A stretch of DNA of 39,988 bases from Sphingomonadales bacterium (GCA_028870315.1 JAGWPW010000165.1:1-39988); one strand, 5' to 3'. Shown: positions 23,600 through 34,078, counted from the first letter of the stretch. Program-made: numbers and translations. The notes: generated from the letters alone by a model not told the origin.

Positions 23600-24196
23600 T
23601 CACTGCGCCACCCAGTCCGCCACCTCGCCCGCGACCCGGGTCGCGGCCAGGTTGAGCGCGGGGGCGATCGCCGCCGCGTTCGGGCCGACGCCGGCGACGC
23701 TCGCCTCGAAACGGCGGGTGGAGACCTGATGGTCGCGCCCGCTGCGCTCGGCATCGAAGCGCACCACCACCGCGCGGGCCTGCGCATCATAGCCAAGCTC
23801 GCCGAGCGTGCCCGCAAGGTGGAGGCTCGCCTGCGGCTGGTCTTCGGCGAGCACCAGCAACTGCCCCCTGGCGCGGATCGTCTCGACCAGCAGCGCGCCG
23901 AAGAGATGCGCGGGGCTCTCCACCCAGGCCGCGCCCTTCAGATAGGCCAGCGCGGTGGGATCGATCCGCACCGGCACGCGCGTGGTTGCGAGCGAGCGCT
24001 CGACCGTGGGGGTGAACACCACGATCGCCCGCGTCGTCGGGGTCGCAAGCGTCTGCCCGGCGGGCGCGGGCGCGCTGGCGCTGAGCGTCATCAGGCTGGG
24101 CAAGGGCTTGCCGCCGCCAAGGTTGACGCAGCCCGCGACGAGCATGGCGAGCGCCGGCGCCGCCCATCGTCCCCGGCCCGGCGATCGTGGCTGCAT
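23600..24196 (-). CDS. Lipoprotein, ABC-type transport auxiliary component (PqiC/MlaD partner)
   Basis: 198 residues from the ATG at 24196, which has AGGGG upstream. An alternative GTG at 24229 would overlap the MCE stop by 4 nt. A lipobox LVAGC near residue 22 shows lipid attachment. The rest matches the auxiliary lipoprotein family that accompanies MCE transporters: IVVFTPTVERSLATTRVPVR, then LAYLKGAAWVESPAHLFGAL, then LVLAEDQPQASLHLAGTLGEL. It probably sits in the outer membrane and couples to the MCE protein. It is the last gene of the four-gene operon. Confidence 0.88.
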   Translation of the reverse strand: MQPRSPGRGRWAAPALAMLVAGCVNLGGGKPLPSLMTLSASAPAPAGQTLATPTTRAIVVFTPTVERSLATTRVPVRIDPTALAYLKGAAWVESPAHLFGALLVETIRARGQLLVLAEDQPQASLHLAGTLGELGYDAQARAVVVRFDAERSGRDHQVSTRRFEASVAGVGPNAAAIAPALNLAATRVAGEVADWVAQ

Positions 24197-24225
24197 GGCC
24201 CCTGCCCCTTTTTTCCGACGCGCGC

Positions 24226-25170
24226 TCACGGCTTATAGTCCGGCAGGCGCTGGCCGCCGATCAGCGAGCCCGCGCCCTTCTCCTCGATCCGTTCGGTAAG
24301 CTGGCGCAGCGCCTTCGATGCCTCGGACAGGTTGCGGATCGCCTCCTCGGCGGCGGGCAGCGTGGTTTGCGAGAGCTGCTGTGTCGCCGGGCGGACATCG
24401 CCCGCCGCGTCGCGCAGCGCTTCGGCCGCCTGCTGTGCCGCGGCCAGCGTCTTTTGCATCTGCGCCGCGAGCGATCCCGAAGCCGGGTCGAGATCGCTGT
24501 TCGCGGTTTCGGCGACCTTGCGGAAATCGGCGAGCGTCGTGTTCGCCTCGTCGAGCGTTTCCTGAACCCGCTCCAGGGTCTGCTTCAATTGCGGCGCGGT
24601 CGCGGCCATGGTGCCGGTGAAGCTGCGGGTGTTCTGCAGGATCGCGTGCATCGAGTTGCGGTTGTCGTCCGACAGCAGCGCGGTCAGCTTGCCGGTCAGC
24701 GCGGTCAGCCGGTCCATCAGTTCGGGCGCGCTCGACAGCAGCGCGCCAAGCCCGCTGGTCTTCGTCGGGATCACCGGGACATTGTCCGGCCCCGGCCCCG
24801 GCGCGGTGATCAGCGGCGCGCCCTTGACCCCGCCGTTGAGCAGGATCCCGGCAACGCCGGTGAAGCTGCCCTGGATGCTGGCGGTGGTGCCGACGAGGAT
24901 CGGAATCTTGGGATCGATGGCAATCCGCACGCGCACGAAGCCTGGATCGTTCTTCCACAATTCGATCTGCGAGACCTGCCCGGCGGGAACCCCGGCGTAG
25001 GTCACCTCGGTCCCGGTCGAGAGGCCATCGACCGACTGGTGGAAGAAAATATCGTAGGCGAGCTTCCTTTCCTCGCCCAGCCGCGCCAGCCAGATGGCAA
25101 AAGCGGCAAGGACAACGACCAGCGCCAGCGCTACCGCGCCCACCCAGACGTGATTGGCCCTGGTTTCCAT
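24226..25170 (-). CDS. MCE/MlaD-domain substrate-binding protein
   Basis: 314 residues. An N-terminal membrane anchor (VWVGAVALALVVVLAAFAIWL) is followed by the MCE domain (DIFFHQSVDGLSTGTEVTYAG, then VRVRIAIDPKIPILVGTTASI). The C-terminal half, from about residue 150 on, is a long helical region (ELMDRLTALTGKLTALL, then LKQTLERVQETLDEANTTL) that would form a coiled coil in the periplasm. MCE proteins carry phospholipids between the inner and outer membranes. The start is 10 nt after the ATPase gene stop, as expected for one operon. Confidence 0.95.
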   Translation of the reverse strand: METRANHVWVGAVALALVVVLAAFAIWLARLGEERKLAYDIFFHQSVDGLSTGTEVTYAGVPAGQVSQIELWKNDPGFVRVRIAIDPKIPILVGTTASIQGSFTGVAGILLNGGVKGAPLITAPGPGPDNVPVIPTKTSGLGALLSSAPELMDRLTALTGKLTALLSDDNRNSMHAILQNTRSFTGTMAATAPQLKQTLERVQETLDEANTTLADFRKVAETANSDLDPASGSLAAQMQKTLAAAQQAAEALRDAAGDVRPATQQLSQTTLPAAEEAIRNLSEASKALRQLTERIEEKGAGSLIGGQRLPDYKP

Positions 25171-25180
25171 GCGCTCGAGC

Positions 25181-26056
25181 CTATGCCTTCCCGCGGGCCG
25201 GCTTGTCCATGGCCTGCGTGGCGCCCGGCGCGAAATCGGCAGGTCCGGTTTCGGGCGAAGGCGCCGCCGATCGCTGCGCCGCCCGGCCGCGTCGTCCGTT
25301 GAAATATTGCTGTATCCAGGGATGTTCGCTGCGCAGCAGTTCGGGAATCGTGCCGATCGCGATCACCCGCCGGTCGGCCAGCACCGCGACGCGATGGCAG
25401 ATCGCATGCAGGGTATCGAGATCATGGGTGATGAGGAACACGGTCAGCCCCAGCGTCTGCTGAAGCTCGGCGATCAGCCGGTCGAAGGCATCGGCGCTGA
25501 TCGGGTCGAGCCCGGCGGTCGGCTCGTCGAGGAACAGCAATTCGGGATCGAGCGCCAGCGCGCGGGCCACCCCGGCGCGCTTGCGCATCCCGCCCGAAAG
25601 CTCGGACGGATAGCGCGCCGCGGCCGCGGCCGGCAGCCCCGAAAGCGCGATCTTGAAGCGGGCGATCTCGCCGAGCAGTTCGGGGCCGATGTCCTTGTAG
25701 AACTCGCGCAGCGGCACCTCGACGTTTTCGGCGACCGACAGCGTCGAGAACAGCGCGCCGCCCTGGAACAGCACCCCCCAGCGCGCGCGGATGTCGATGT
25801 CGGCGTCCTCGCGCGCATCGGTGATGTTCTCGCCCAGCACCTCGATGCGGCCCGCGACCGGCACCTGCAAGCCGATGATCGAGCGCATCAGCACCGACTT
25901 GCCGGTGCCCGAACCGCCGACGACCCCCAAAATCTCGCCCTTGCGGACGGTGAGGTCGAGATGTTCGTGGACGACATGCTCGCCGAAGGCATTCTTCAGC
26001 CCCTCGATCACGATCGGCGGCCGGTTGCCTTCGGCGCGGCGCGCGGGGGCGTTCAT
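25181..26056 (-). CDS. MlaF-like ABC transporter ATPase
   Basis: 291 residues from the ATG at 26056. Walker A is GGSGTGKS, the Q-loop is in [10 protein letters not shown], the signature is [10 protein letters not shown], Walker B is [12 protein letters not shown], and the H-loop is [14 protein letters not shown] and the phrase [18 protein letters not shown] are typical of MlaF. A tail of about 45 residues rich in Arg, Ala and Pro follows the ATPase core. The ATG overlaps the permease stop by 4 nt (ATGA at 26056-26053). Confidence 0.95.
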   Translation of the reverse strand: MNAPARRAEGNRPPIVIEGLKNAFGEHVVHEHLDLTVRKGEILGVVGGSGTGKSVLMRSIIGLQVPVAGRIEVLGENITDAREDADIDIRARWGVLFQGGALFSTLSVAENVEVPLREFYKDIGPELLGEIARFKIALSGLPAAAAARYPSELSGGMRKRAGVARALALDPELLFLDEPTAGLDPISADAFDRLIAELQQTLGLTVFLITHDLDTLHAICHRVAVLADRRVIAIGTIPELLRSEHPWIQQYFNGRRGRAAQRSAAPSPETGPADFAPGATQAMDKPARGKA

Positions 26057-27165
26057 ATCCAGCCGACCTTGGTGAAGAAGACCGCGAAGAACGCATCGAG
26101 CACGATCACCATGAAGATCGCCTGGACCACCGCCATCGTCGTGCGCAGCCCCACCTCTTCCGAGTTGCCGCTGACCAGCATCCCCTGGTAGCAACCCGCG
26201 ACCGCGACGATGAGCCCGAACACCGGGCCCTTGACGAGGCCGACATAAAGATCGGTCATCGGCACCACGTCGCGGGTGCGCGCAAGGAAGGTGAGCAGCG
26301 GAATGCCAAGCGTGAAGGCCGAGATCACCGCCCCGCCAAGGATCGCCGCCAGCGCCGCGTAGAAGCCCAGCAGCGGCAGCATCACCACCGAGGCGAGCAC
26401 GCGCGGCAGCACCAGCGCCTGCATCGGCGAAATCCCGATGGTGCGCATCGCGTCGATTTCCTCGGTCAGCTTCATCGTGCCGATCTGCGCGGCAAAGGCG
26501 CTTCCCGAGCGGCCCGCGACCATGATCGCGGTCATCAGGATGCCAAGCTCGCGCATCGCCAGCCGGGCGGTGAGATTGATCGTATAGACCTGCGCGCCGA
26601 ACTGCTGGAGCTGCACCGCGCCCTGCTGGGCGATGACGATGCCGACGAGAAAGCTCATCATGCCGATGATGGCGAGCGCATTGACCCCGACGAGTTCCAT
26701 CTGCCGCACGAACGCGGTCATGCGGAACTGCTCGGGGCGCTTCATCACCTCCCAGGTGGCGACGAGCAGCGCGCCCATGAAGCCCAGGATGCCGATGCTG
26801 CCCTTGCCGATGCCCAGGATCAGCGCGCCCACCGCTTCGGGGACGCGGATGAAGATCGGCGCGCGCGGCGGCTCGAGCGGGCCGATCTCGCCCGCCCCGC
26901 GCATCGCCCGGATCAGCCGCCCGGCATCTTCCGTCGCCTCGGTGATCGTCGCGCGCCAGGCCTCGGCGGTGCGCAGGACGATCCAGGCGCCGGCGGTGTC
27001 GATCGCGGTGACGCCCGAAAGGTCGATGCGCCGCACCGGCACGTCGAGCGCGCGCAGCGCGGAATCGAGCGGGCCGATCAGCGCGACGATCAGCGGTCCG
27101 GTCAGCTTCAGCGAAAGGACGCCGTCCGCTTCGCTTTGCGTGGTGAATTGCGGCTGCTCGCGCAT
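26053..27165 (-). CDS. MlaE-like ABC transporter permease with N-terminal STAS domain
   Basis: 370 residues. Residues about 10-95 form a STAS-like domain ([20 protein letters not shown]). The MlaE permease follows: [28 protein letters not shown], in overlapping segments, and [20 protein letters not shown], both strong family signatures. In Escherichia coli the STAS partner is a separate protein, MlaB; here it is fused to the permease, a common layout in alphaproteobacteria. It is the first gene of the operon and divergent from valS, with 93 bp between start codons. Confidence 0.95.
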   Translation of the reverse strand: MREQPQFTTQSEADGVLSLKLTGPLIVALIGPLDSALRALDVPVRRIDLSGVTAIDTAGAWIVLRTAEAWRATITEATEDAGRLIRAMRGAGEIGPLEPPRAPIFIRVPEAVGALILGIGKGSIGILGFMGALLVATWEVMKRPEQFRMTAFVRQMELVGVNALAIIGMMSFLVGIVIAQQGAVQLQQFGAQVYTINLTARLAMRELGILMTAIMVAGRSGSAFAAQIGTMKLTEEIDAMRTIGISPMQALVLPRVLASVVMLPLLGFYAALAAILGGAVISAFTLGIPLLTFLARTRDVVPMTDLYVGLVKGPVFGLIVAVAGCYQGMLVSGNSEEVGLRTTMAVVQAIFMVIVLDAFFAVFFTKVGWI

Positions 27166-27258
27166 GGAGCCGCGTCATGCGGGAAAAAGCCCCACCCGGC
27201 AAGCGCCGGGAGCGCCGCGGCTTGCGCCCGCGCCGGACGGCTGGCAAAGCCCGCCGCC

Positions 27259-30108
27259 ATGACCGAGCCCGCCAACCGGACCAGCGCCGCAGCGCTTGCC
27301 AAGACCTTCGATCCCGCCGCGATCGAGGCGAAATGGTACGGCCATTGGGAGGCAAACGGCCTGTTCCGGCCCTCGCGCCCCGACGCCGTGCCCTTCACCA
27401 TCGTCAACCCGCCGCCCAATGTGACGGGCAGCCTCCATATCGGCCATGCGCTCGACAATACGCTCCAGGACATCGTCATCCGCCATGAGCGGCTGCGCGG
27501 CAAGGACGCGCTGTGGGTGGTGGGCACCGACCACGCCGGCATCGCCACGCAAATGGTGGTCGAGCGGCAGCTGGAGGCCCGGCAGGACAAGCGCGGCAAT
27601 TACACGCGCGAGGATTTCATCGCCAGGGTGTGGGAATGGAAGGCGACAAGCGGCGGGGCGATCACCGGCCAGCTGCGACGCCTGGGCTGTTCGATGGACT
27701 GGAGCCGCGAGCAGTTCACCATGGACCCGCATTTCACCCGCGCGGTGGTGAAGGTCTTCGTCGATCTCTACAACGAAGGCCTCATCTACCGCGACAAGCG
27801 GCTGGTGAACTGGGACCCGAAGCTGAAAACCGCGATCTCGGATCTCGAGGTCGAGACGCAGGAACTGAAGGGCCAGTTCTGGCACTTCCGTTATCCGCTG
27901 GCCGATGGGGTGCGGCTGGCGAACGGCGCCGATCACATCGTCGTTGCGACGACGCGGCCCGAGACGATGCTCGCCGACATGGCGGTAGCGGTGAATGCGG
28001 AGGATCCGCGCTATCAGAGCGTGATCGGCAGCTTCATCGAACAGCCGATCACCGGGCGGCGCATCCCCATCGTTGCCGACGAGCACGCCGATCCCGCGCT
28101 CGGCAGCGGCGCGGTGAAGATCACGCCGGGGCATGATTTCAACGACTTCGAGGTGGGCAAGCGCGCGGGTTTCAAGCCCGGTGAGATGCTCAACATGTTC
28201 GATGCCGACGCCAATGTCGTCCAGACCGGCGATGGCCGCATCCCCGAACGCTTCCTCGGCCTCCACCGCTTCCGCCGTGACGGGGTGGACGGCGCGCGCG
28301 AACAGGTGGTCGCCGAATTGAAGGCGTCGGGCCATCTCGTGCTGCACGAGGTCAGGGACAAGGACGGCGAGATCACGCTGAAGGACGCCGAGGATCGCGT
28401 CATCCAGACCCCCTTCGGTGACCGGGGCGGGGTGGTGATCGAGCCCTGGCTGACCGATCAGTGGTATGTGAACGCCGGGGAACTGGCGAAGGCACCGATG
28501 CAGGCGGTGCGCGACGGGCGCATCGAGATCGTGCCCAGAAGCTGGGAGAAGACCTTCTTCAACTGGATGGAGAATATCCAGCCGTGGTGTGTGTCGCGGC
28601 AATTGTGGTGGGGGCATCGGATACCGGCGTGGTATGATGCCGAGGGCCGCGCCTATGTCGCCGAGGATGAAGACCGCGCCCGGGCGCTGGCGGGCACCGG
28701 CGTGGCGCTGGTTCGCGACGAGGACGTCCTCGACACCTGGTTCTCCTCGGCGCTGTGGCCCTTTGCCACGCTGGGCTGGCCGGACGACGCCGATCTCCCC
28801 TCCGGCCTGCGGGATGGGCCGGAGGTGGGAACTTCTTCTTCAAACTCCGCGCCCGGCTCCGGCCCACCCCAATCCGCTCCCGCAGGCGGGAGGGGCCTGG
28901 GCCCCGCGCCCTCGCTCCTTGCCCGCCATTATCCCAACGATCTGCTCATCTCGGGCTTCGACATCTTGTTCTTCTGGGACGCGCGCATGGCGATGCAGGG
29001 GATGCATTTCATGGGCGAAGTGCCGTGGCGGCGGCTCTATCTCCATGGCCTCGTCCGCGCCGCCGATGGCCAGAAGATGTCGAAGTCCAAGGGCAATGTC
29101 GTCGATCCCTTGATCCTCATCGACCAATACGGCGCCGATGCGCTGCGCTTCTTCATGGCGGCGATGGAAAGCCAGGGCCGCGACGTGAAGATGGATGAGC
29201 GCCGGCTCGAAGGCTATCGCAATTTCGCGACCAAGCTGTGGAACGCGGCGCGCTTCTGCCAGGCGAACGGCATCGGCGCGAGCAAGGCGCTGGCAGCCCC
29301 GCCGGCAATCCTCGCGGTCAACCGCTGGATCATCGGCGAGGTGGTCGAGACGCTGGGCTCGCTCGATGCGGCGATGGCCGAACTGCGCTTCGATGCCGCC
29401 GCCAATGCGATCTACCACTTCGTCTGGGACCGCTTCTGCGACTGGTATCTCGAACTCATCAAGGGCGCGATCGATGCCGAGACGAAGGCGGTCGCGGGCT
29501 GGGTGCTCGACCAGATTCTGGTGATGCTCCATCCCTTCATGCCGTTCGTCACCGAGGAATTGTGGGAAAGCCTCGGCGCGCGCGACAACGCGCTGATCGT
29601 CGCACGCTGGCCGGCGCCCGGGGCTGCGGTCGATGCCCTCGCCAAGGCCGAGATCGAATGGCTGATCGCGCTGGTTGGCAATCTGCGCGGCGCCAAGGCC
29701 GAACTCGGGATCGCGCCCGGCGCGCGGCTCGATGCCTATCTGCCACGGCCGAGCGCGGTGACGCAGGGGATCATCGCGCGCAATGGCGGCGCGATCGAGC
29801 GGCTGGCGCGGCTGCCGCAGATCACCTTCGCCGAGCCGCCAGCGGGCGCGGCGATGCAGATCGGCGCCGGTGATGCCAATATCATCGTCCCGCTCGAAGG
29901 GGTGATCGACATCGCCGCCGAAAAGGCCCGGCTCGAAAAGGCGCTCGCGGCGTCGCAAAAGGAAGCCTCCTCGCTCGCCGCGCGGCTCGCCAACCCCGCC
30001 TTTGTCGAAAAGGCGAAGCCCGAGGCGGTCGAGAAGGCGCGCGCCGATCATGCCGGCCATGCCGCCGAGGCCGAACGGCTGGCGGCGGCGCTGGCGCGGC
30101 TGGGGTAG
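27259..30108 (+). CDS. valS: Valyl-tRNA synthetase with a palindromic-element insertion
   Basis: 949 residues from the ATG at 27259, a normal ValRS length including the extra segment. The class I signatures are HIGH at about residue 60 in [15 protein letters not shown] and KMSKSKGN at about 606. The editing domain lies between them, and a C-terminal coiled coil starts near 880 ([20 protein letters not shown]). Residues about 513-553 ([12 protein letters not shown]..., rich in Gly, Ser and Pro) interrupt the usual run from [11 protein letters not shown] to [15 protein letters not shown]. This stretch is encoded by a 99-bp palindromic repeat inserted in frame. The catalytic motifs on both sides are intact, so the enzyme should be active. 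queE follows with no gap. Confidence 0.96.
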   Translation: MTEPANRTSAAALAKTFDPAAIEAKWYGHWEANGLFRPSRPDAVPFTIVNPPPNVTGSLHIGHALDNTLQDIVIRHERLRGKDALWVVGTDHAGIATQMVVERQLEARQDKRGNYTREDFIARVWEWKATSGGAITGQLRRLGCSMDWSREQFTMDPHFTRAVVKVFVDLYNEGLIYRDKRLVNWDPKLKTAISDLEVETQELKGQFWHFRYPLADGVRLANGADHIVVATTRPETMLADMAVAVNAEDPRYQSVIGSFIEQPITGRRIPIVADEHADPALGSGAVKITPGHDFNDFEVGKRAGFKPGEMLNMFDADANVVQTGDGRIPERFLGLHRFRRDGVDGAREQVVAELKASGHLVLHEVRDKDGEITLKDAEDRVIQTPFGDRGGVVIEPWLTDQWYVNAGELAKAPMQAVRDGRIEIVPRSWEKTFFNWMENIQPWCVSRQLWWGHRIPAWYDAEGRAYVAEDEDRARALAGTGVALVRDEDVLDTWFSSALWPFATLGWPDDADLPSGLRDGPEVGTSSSNSAPGSGPPQSAPAGGRGLGPAPSLLARHYPNDLLISGFDILFFWDARMAMQGMHFMGEVPWRRLYLHGLVRAADGQKMSKSKGNVVDPLILIDQYGADALRFFMAAMESQGRDVKMDERRLEGYRNFATKLWNAARFCQANGIGASKALAAPPAILAVNRWIIGEVVETLGSLDAAMAELRFDAAANAIYHFVWDRFCDWYLELIKGAIDAETKAVAGWVLDQILVMLHPFMPFVTEELWESLGARDNALIVARWPAPGAAVDALAKAEIEWLIALVGNLRGAKAELGIAPGARLDAYLPRPSAVTQGIIARNGGAIERLARLPQITFAEPPAGAAMQIGAGDANIIVPLEGVIDIAAEKARLEKALAASQKEASSLAARLANPAFVEKAKPEAVEKARADHAGHAAEAERLAAALARLG
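28797..28895. repeat. 99-bp palindromic repeat element inserted in valS
   Basis: The left end CCCCTCCGGCCTGCGGGA (28797-28814) is the reverse complement of TCCCGCAGGCGGGAGGGG (28878-28895) at 17 of 18 positions. An inner pair, GGGATGGGCCGGAG (28811-28824) and CTCCGGCCCACCCC (28857-28870), matches at 13 of 14. Local hairpins are CCTCCGGCC/GGCCGGAGG (28799-28825) and CTCCCGC/GCGGGAG (28877-28892). The length of 99 is a multiple of three, which keeps the valS frame. The element resembles the GC-rich palindromic repeats scattered in sphingomonad genomes, usually between genes. Its boundaries are inferred from the symmetry and from the family alignment gap in ValRS. Confidence 0.82.
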
Positions 30109-30843
30109 GTGGCGCTCACCCTCGCCACCATCACCCCGGGCGAGCCGGAGATTTTCGCCGCGCTCCAGGGTGAAGGCCCTTCGGCGGGGCGGCCCTGCGC
30201 CTTTGTGCGGCTGTCGCGCTGCAACCTTGCCTGCCGGTGGTGCGATACCGCCTACACCTGGCGCTTCACCGGCGACAATCGCCCGCATCGCGACGGCATC
30301 GCCTTCGACCGGGCGGAAAATCAACTGACCCTGCCCGAAGCCGAGGTCGCGCGCCGTATCGCCGCGCTGGGCCGTGACCGGCTGGTGATCACCGGCGGCG
30401 AGCCGCTGCTTCAGGCGCCCGCGCTCGCACGGATGCTCGGCGATCTGCCGGGCATGACGGTCGAGATCGAGACCAACGGCACCATCGTCCCTGCGCCCGC
30501 GCTCGACGCGCTGGTCGCGCAATACAACGTCAGCCCCAAGCTCGCGCATTCGGGCAATCCGGCGGAGCTTGCGCTGGTGCCGAAGGCGCTCGCCTTCTTC
30601 GCCGCCGACCGCCGCGCGGTGTTCAAATTCGTCGTCGCCGCGCCCGCGGATGCCAGCGAGGTGCAGGCGCTGGCCGAGGCACACGCGCTTGCCCAAAGCT
30701 GCATCTGGCTGATGCCCGAGGGCCGCGACAGCGAAAGCTTGCGCGGCCGCGCGCTCTGGCTGAGCGATATCTGCCTCCAACTCGGGTTTCGCTTCTCCGA
30801 TCGCTTGCATATCCACCTGAGCGGCGACACGAGGGGAACGTGA
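30109..30843 (+). CDS. queE: 7-carboxy-7-deazaguanine synthase (radical SAM)
   Basis: 244 residues. The radical SAM motif is CNLACRWC (Cys38, Cys42, Cys45), preceded by EIFAALQGEGPSAGRP, which is typical of QueE, and followed by DTAYTWRF and VITGGEPLLQ. QueE converts 6-carboxytetrahydropterin to 7-carboxy-7-deazaguanine on the way to queuosine in tRNA. The GTG start lies directly after the valS TAG (30106-30108) with no spacer, so translation is likely coupled. No other queuosine gene is in the window. The stop overlaps the MATE start by 4 nt (GTGA). Confidence 0.93.
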   Translation: MALTLATITPGEPEIFAALQGEGPSAGRPCAFVRLSRCNLACRWCDTAYTWRFTGDNRPHRDGIAFDRAENQLTLPEAEVARRIAALGRDRLVITGGEPLLQAPALARMLGDLPGMTVEIETNGTIVPAPALDALVAQYNVSPKLAHSGNPAELALVPKALAFFAADRRAVFKFVVAAPADASEVQALAEAHALAQSCIWLMPEGRDSESLRGRALWLSDICLQLGFRFSDRLHIHLSGDTRGT

Positions 30844-32333
30844 CCGAGATGTTTCCCGCCGCCGAACCGATCGAGGCGACCGCCGCGGCCGAAGACCCTG
30901 CCGATGCCGCGATGAGCCTTGCCGCGCGCGCCGCCGGTCCTTCGCGCATGGCGGGTGCGCTGCGCGGCGATCTGACCCAAGGCCCGATCCTCAAGACGCT
31001 GATCGCCTTTTCGATCCCGGCGCTGGTCGCCAACATCTTCCAGACCATCGGCGGATCGATCAACGCGATCTGGGTCGGGCAATTGCTGGGCACCAGCGCG
31101 GTGGCCGCCACCGCCAATGCCAATATCATCATGTTCCTGCTGTTCGGCACCGTCTTCGGCTTCGGGATGGCGACGACGATCCAGGTCGGTCGCCATTACG
31201 GCGGCAAGGATGTTGTCGCGGCGCGGCGCAGCTTCGGCGGCGGCATCGGCTTCTGCATCGCCCTCGCGCTGGTCGTCGCGGTGATCGGCTCGCTGTTCGC
31301 GCCCGCCATCCTGCGGCTGATGGCGACCCCGCCCGAGGCGCGCGACCAGGCGCTCGCCTATCTGCGCATCACCTTCATCTCGATGCCCTTCACCGCGGCG
31401 GCGATGACCATCGGCATGGGGCTGCGCGGCTCGGGCGATGCGACGACGCCGATGGTGAGCTCGATCATCACCGTGCTGCTCGATATCGCGCTCAATCCCA
31501 TGCTGATCCGCGGCATCGGCCCCTTCCCGCGGCTGGGCATCGCCGGATCAGCGCTGTCGAGCGCCAGCGCCAGCGTGATCGGCGCCGGGGTGATGGTCGC
31601 GACGGTCTATCTGCGCGACCTGCCGCTGCGGCTGCGCGGGCGGGAACTGGGTTTCCTCGTCCCCTCGCGCGCCGAGCTGTCCTTCATGCTCGCCAAGGGC
31701 TTCCCGATGGGGGCACAGGTTCTCATTTCCACCGCTGCCGGCCTTGTCATGGTCGGACTCGTCAACCGCCAGGGGCTGATCGCGGCGGCGGCCTATGGCG
31801 CTTCGCTGCAACTGTGGAATTACGTGCAAATGCCGGCGATGGCGATCGGCTCGGCGATGAGCGGCATGGTCTCGCAGAACATCGGCGCGCGCCAGCACCA
31901 CCGCATCAATGCCATCACCGGGGCGGGAATCGTCGCGACGCTGGCGGTCACCGGCACGCTGACCGCGGCAATCCTGCTGTTCGATGCCCCGGTGCTCGGC
32001 CTCTTCCTCGGCCATGGCAGCCCGGCGGTGCCGCTCGCCCGGCACATCCAGCGCATCTGCACCTGGTCGTTCCTGATGTCGGGCGGCACCATGGCGCTGT
32101 TCGCCACCATGCGCGCCTATGGATCTGTGCTGGTGCCGCTGATCATCCTTGCCGTCTCGATGTATGCGATGCGGCTCGGCTTCTATTTCCTCGCGCATGC
32201 CACGCTCGGCAATGAGGCGGTATGGTGGGCCTATCCCGCGGGATCGATCGGTTCGCTGGGCATGGGGCTGCTTGCCTGGCAGTATGGACCGTGGCGCCGT
32301 GCGCAGGCGGCGGCGATCGCCGCCGGCCGCTGA
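30840..32333 (+). CDS. MATE-family multidrug/metabolite efflux transporter
   Basis: 497 residues with about twelve hydrophobic segments in two repeats. The family pattern is clear in FSIPALVANIFQTIGGSINA, IWVGQLLGTSAVAATANANI, GMGLRGSGDATTPM and PMAIGSAMSG (as AMAIGSAMSGMVSQNIGA). Sodium- or proton-coupled export of organic cations is the family role; the substrate here is unknown. The first 45 residues are acidic, alanine-rich and probably cytoplasmic. The GTG start overlaps the queE stop. It is convergent with the HerA-type gene, with only 4 bp between the two stops. Confidence 0.92.
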   Translation: MTEMFPAAEPIEATAAAEDPADAAMSLAARAAGPSRMAGALRGDLTQGPILKTLIAFSIPALVANIFQTIGGSINAIWVGQLLGTSAVAATANANIIMFLLFGTVFGFGMATTIQVGRHYGGKDVVAARRSFGGGIGFCIALALVVAVIGSLFAPAILRLMATPPEARDQALAYLRITFISMPFTAAAMTIGMGLRGSGDATTPMVSSIITVLLDIALNPMLIRGIGPFPRLGIAGSALSSASASVIGAGVMVATVYLRDLPLRLRGRELGFLVPSRAELSFMLAKGFPMGAQVLISTAAGLVMVGLVNRQGLIAAAAYGASLQLWNYVQMPAMAIGSAMSGMVSQNIGARQHHRINAITGAGIVATLAVTGTLTAAILLFDAPVLGLFLGHGSPAVPLARHIQRICTWSFLMSGGTMALFATMRAYGSVLVPLIILAVSMYAMRLGFYFLAHATLGNEAVWWAYPAGSIGSLGMGLLAWQYGPWRRAQAAAIAAGR

Positions 32334-32337
32334 GGCC

Positions 32338-34041
32338 TCAGCGCCCCTGCGCGCGCCAGCGCTGGACGACACGCCCCACCCGCTCCTCCTCGCCACCACT
32401 GTCGCGCCACAGGTCGAGGAACGAGGGGTCGGCCGAGGCGGGCCGCAGGTTCTCGTCGAGATTGTCGAAGGAGACGCGGATCGGGATCGAGACACCCTCA
32501 CCGCAGATGATGCATTCGCGGTTCCTGAGCGCCGGGATGGCATCGAGGAAGCCGCGCGCGCCCTCGGGCATCGCCGCCTTGACGAAGGACTGGTCGCGGT
32601 CGTTGTTGAGGCGCATCGAGATGATCGTGCCGCATTGCGACAGCACGCCCTCGGCAAGGTCCGAAGGCCGCTGCGTCACCAGCCCGAGCGAAATGCCGTA
32701 TTTGCGCCCTTCCTTGGCGATGCGCGAGAGGATGCCGCCGACCGAATGGCCATCGGCGTTCTTCTCGCAGGGCACATAGCGATGCGCCTCCTCGCAGACG
32801 AGAAGGATCGGCTGGGTGCGTTCCTCGCGGCTCCAGATCGCATAGTCGAAGACCAGCCGGCTCAGCACCGCGACCACGGTCGAGGTGATTTCGGACGGCA
32901 CCCCCGAGACATCGACGATCGAGATCGGCCGCCCGCGCGAAGGCATGCGGAAGATGCGGCCGATGAATTCGTTCATCGTGTCGCCGACCAGCATGCCGGA
33001 AAACAGGAACTGGAAGCGCGGATCGGCCTTGAGCTCGTCGAGCCGGGTGCGGATGCGCATGTAGGGCGCGGTGGTGGTCGCCTTGTCGAGCCGGCCCATC
33101 TCGTTGGTCAGGATCGTCGAGAGATCGGAGAGCAGATAGGGAATCGGCGAATCGACCGTGATCCGCCCCATGCTTTCGGCAAGCCGGTTCTTCGCCCGCG
33201 CCGCGAGCAGGCATTTGGCGAGAATCTCGGCGTCGATCTGGCGGTCATCGCCGCGCGCCTTCAGCAGGATTTCGCAATGTTCCTCGAAATTCATCAGCCA
33301 GTAGGGCAATTGCAGGTTCGAGACATCGAGGATCAGCCCGGTATCGCGAAACGCCGCCGAATATTCGCCGTGCGGGTCGATCATCAGGATATGACCCTCG
33401 GGCGCCGCCTCGCAGATGCGATGGAGGATGAGCGCGACGCTGGTCGATTTACCCGTACCGGTCGATCCCAGGATCGCGAAATGCTTGCCGAGGAACTGGT
33501 CGACATAGAGGCTGCCGCGGATGGTGCGGGTGGGATAGACCGTTCCGACCTCGATCGACGAGCGCCCGTCGCCGGCAAATACCTCGGACAGGTCCTTGTC
33601 GCTTGCCGGAAACACCTCGGCGCCGGGCAGCGGATAATTGGTCACGCCGCGGCGGAACGAATGGATCCGCCCGGTCAGCCGCTCGATATCGCCCTCGCCG
33701 AGGAAATCGACCTGCGCGAGAATCCCGTTCGCCTGCGCCGGGTCGCGCCGCTGCGCGCGCACATTGACGAGCAGCCAGCTGTTGCCGACGCGCACCTTGA
33801 CGAGGCTGCCGACCTGGCCGGCGAGCGCCACCGAGCGATCGGAACTGGCCCCACAAGCCGCCAGCTTCGCGCTGTCGAGCTGCACCATGCTGCCCGATCC
33901 GGCGATTTCCAGCACGCTGCCGATCGGCTCGCGCACCAGCGCCGCGACCTCGGCCACGGCGGCGGGCGCGATTTGCGCGAAATCCGCAGGGGTGGCAGTG
34001 GCCTCGGCCTGGGCAAAACCCCTCATGCTGATCTCGGTCAT
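32338..34041 (-). CDS. HerA-type (DUF87) hexameric ATPase
   Basis: 567 residues. An N-terminal HerA-like beta-barrel domain (GSVLEIAGSGSMVQLD, then VKVRVGNSWLLVNVRAQ) is followed by the ATPase core: Walker A GSTGTGKST at about residue 190, DPHGEYSAAF, Walker B ILLVCEEAHRYVP, and an arginine-finger-like region VTQRPSDLAEGVLSQC. HerA proteins pump DNA and usually work with the nuclease NurA in archaea. In bacteria they occur in house-keeping and in anti-phage sets. No nuclease, SIR2 or other defence partner lies next to it here, so a general DNA-processing role is more likely. AAGGA precedes the ATG at 34041; a small unknown gene lies 37 nt upstream on the same strand. Confidence 0.9.
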   Translation of the reverse strand: MTEISMRGFAQAEATATPADFAQIAPAAVAEVAALVREPIGSVLEIAGSGSMVQLDSAKLAACGASSDRSVALAGQVGSLVKVRVGNSWLLVNVRAQRRDPAQANGILAQVDFLGEGDIERLTGRIHSFRRGVTNYPLPGAEVFPASDKDLSEVFAGDGRSSIEVGTVYPTRTIRGSLYVDQFLGKHFAILGSTGTGKSTSVALILHRICEAAPEGHILMIDPHGEYSAAFRDTGLILDVSNLQLPYWLMNFEEHCEILLKARGDDRQIDAEILAKCLLAARAKNRLAESMGRITVDSPIPYLLSDLSTILTNEMGRLDKATTTAPYMRIRTRLDELKADPRFQFLFSGMLVGDTMNEFIGRIFRMPSRGRPISIVDVSGVPSEITSTVVAVLSRLVFDYAIWSREERTQPILLVCEEAHRYVPCEKNADGHSVGGILSRIAKEGRKYGISLGLVTQRPSDLAEGVLSQCGTIISMRLNNDRDQSFVKAAMPEGARGFLDAIPALRNRECIICGEGVSIPIRVSFDNLDENLRPASADPSFLDLWRDSGGEEERVGRVVQRWRAQGR

Positions 34042-34078
34042 GCGATCCTTTGGTGCTGGCTGCGACGGTCCCCGAACG

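Noticed and set aside
28840..30816. Long minus-strand open frame opposite valS and queE
   Set aside because: Shadow; it crosses two real genes and lacks any domain.
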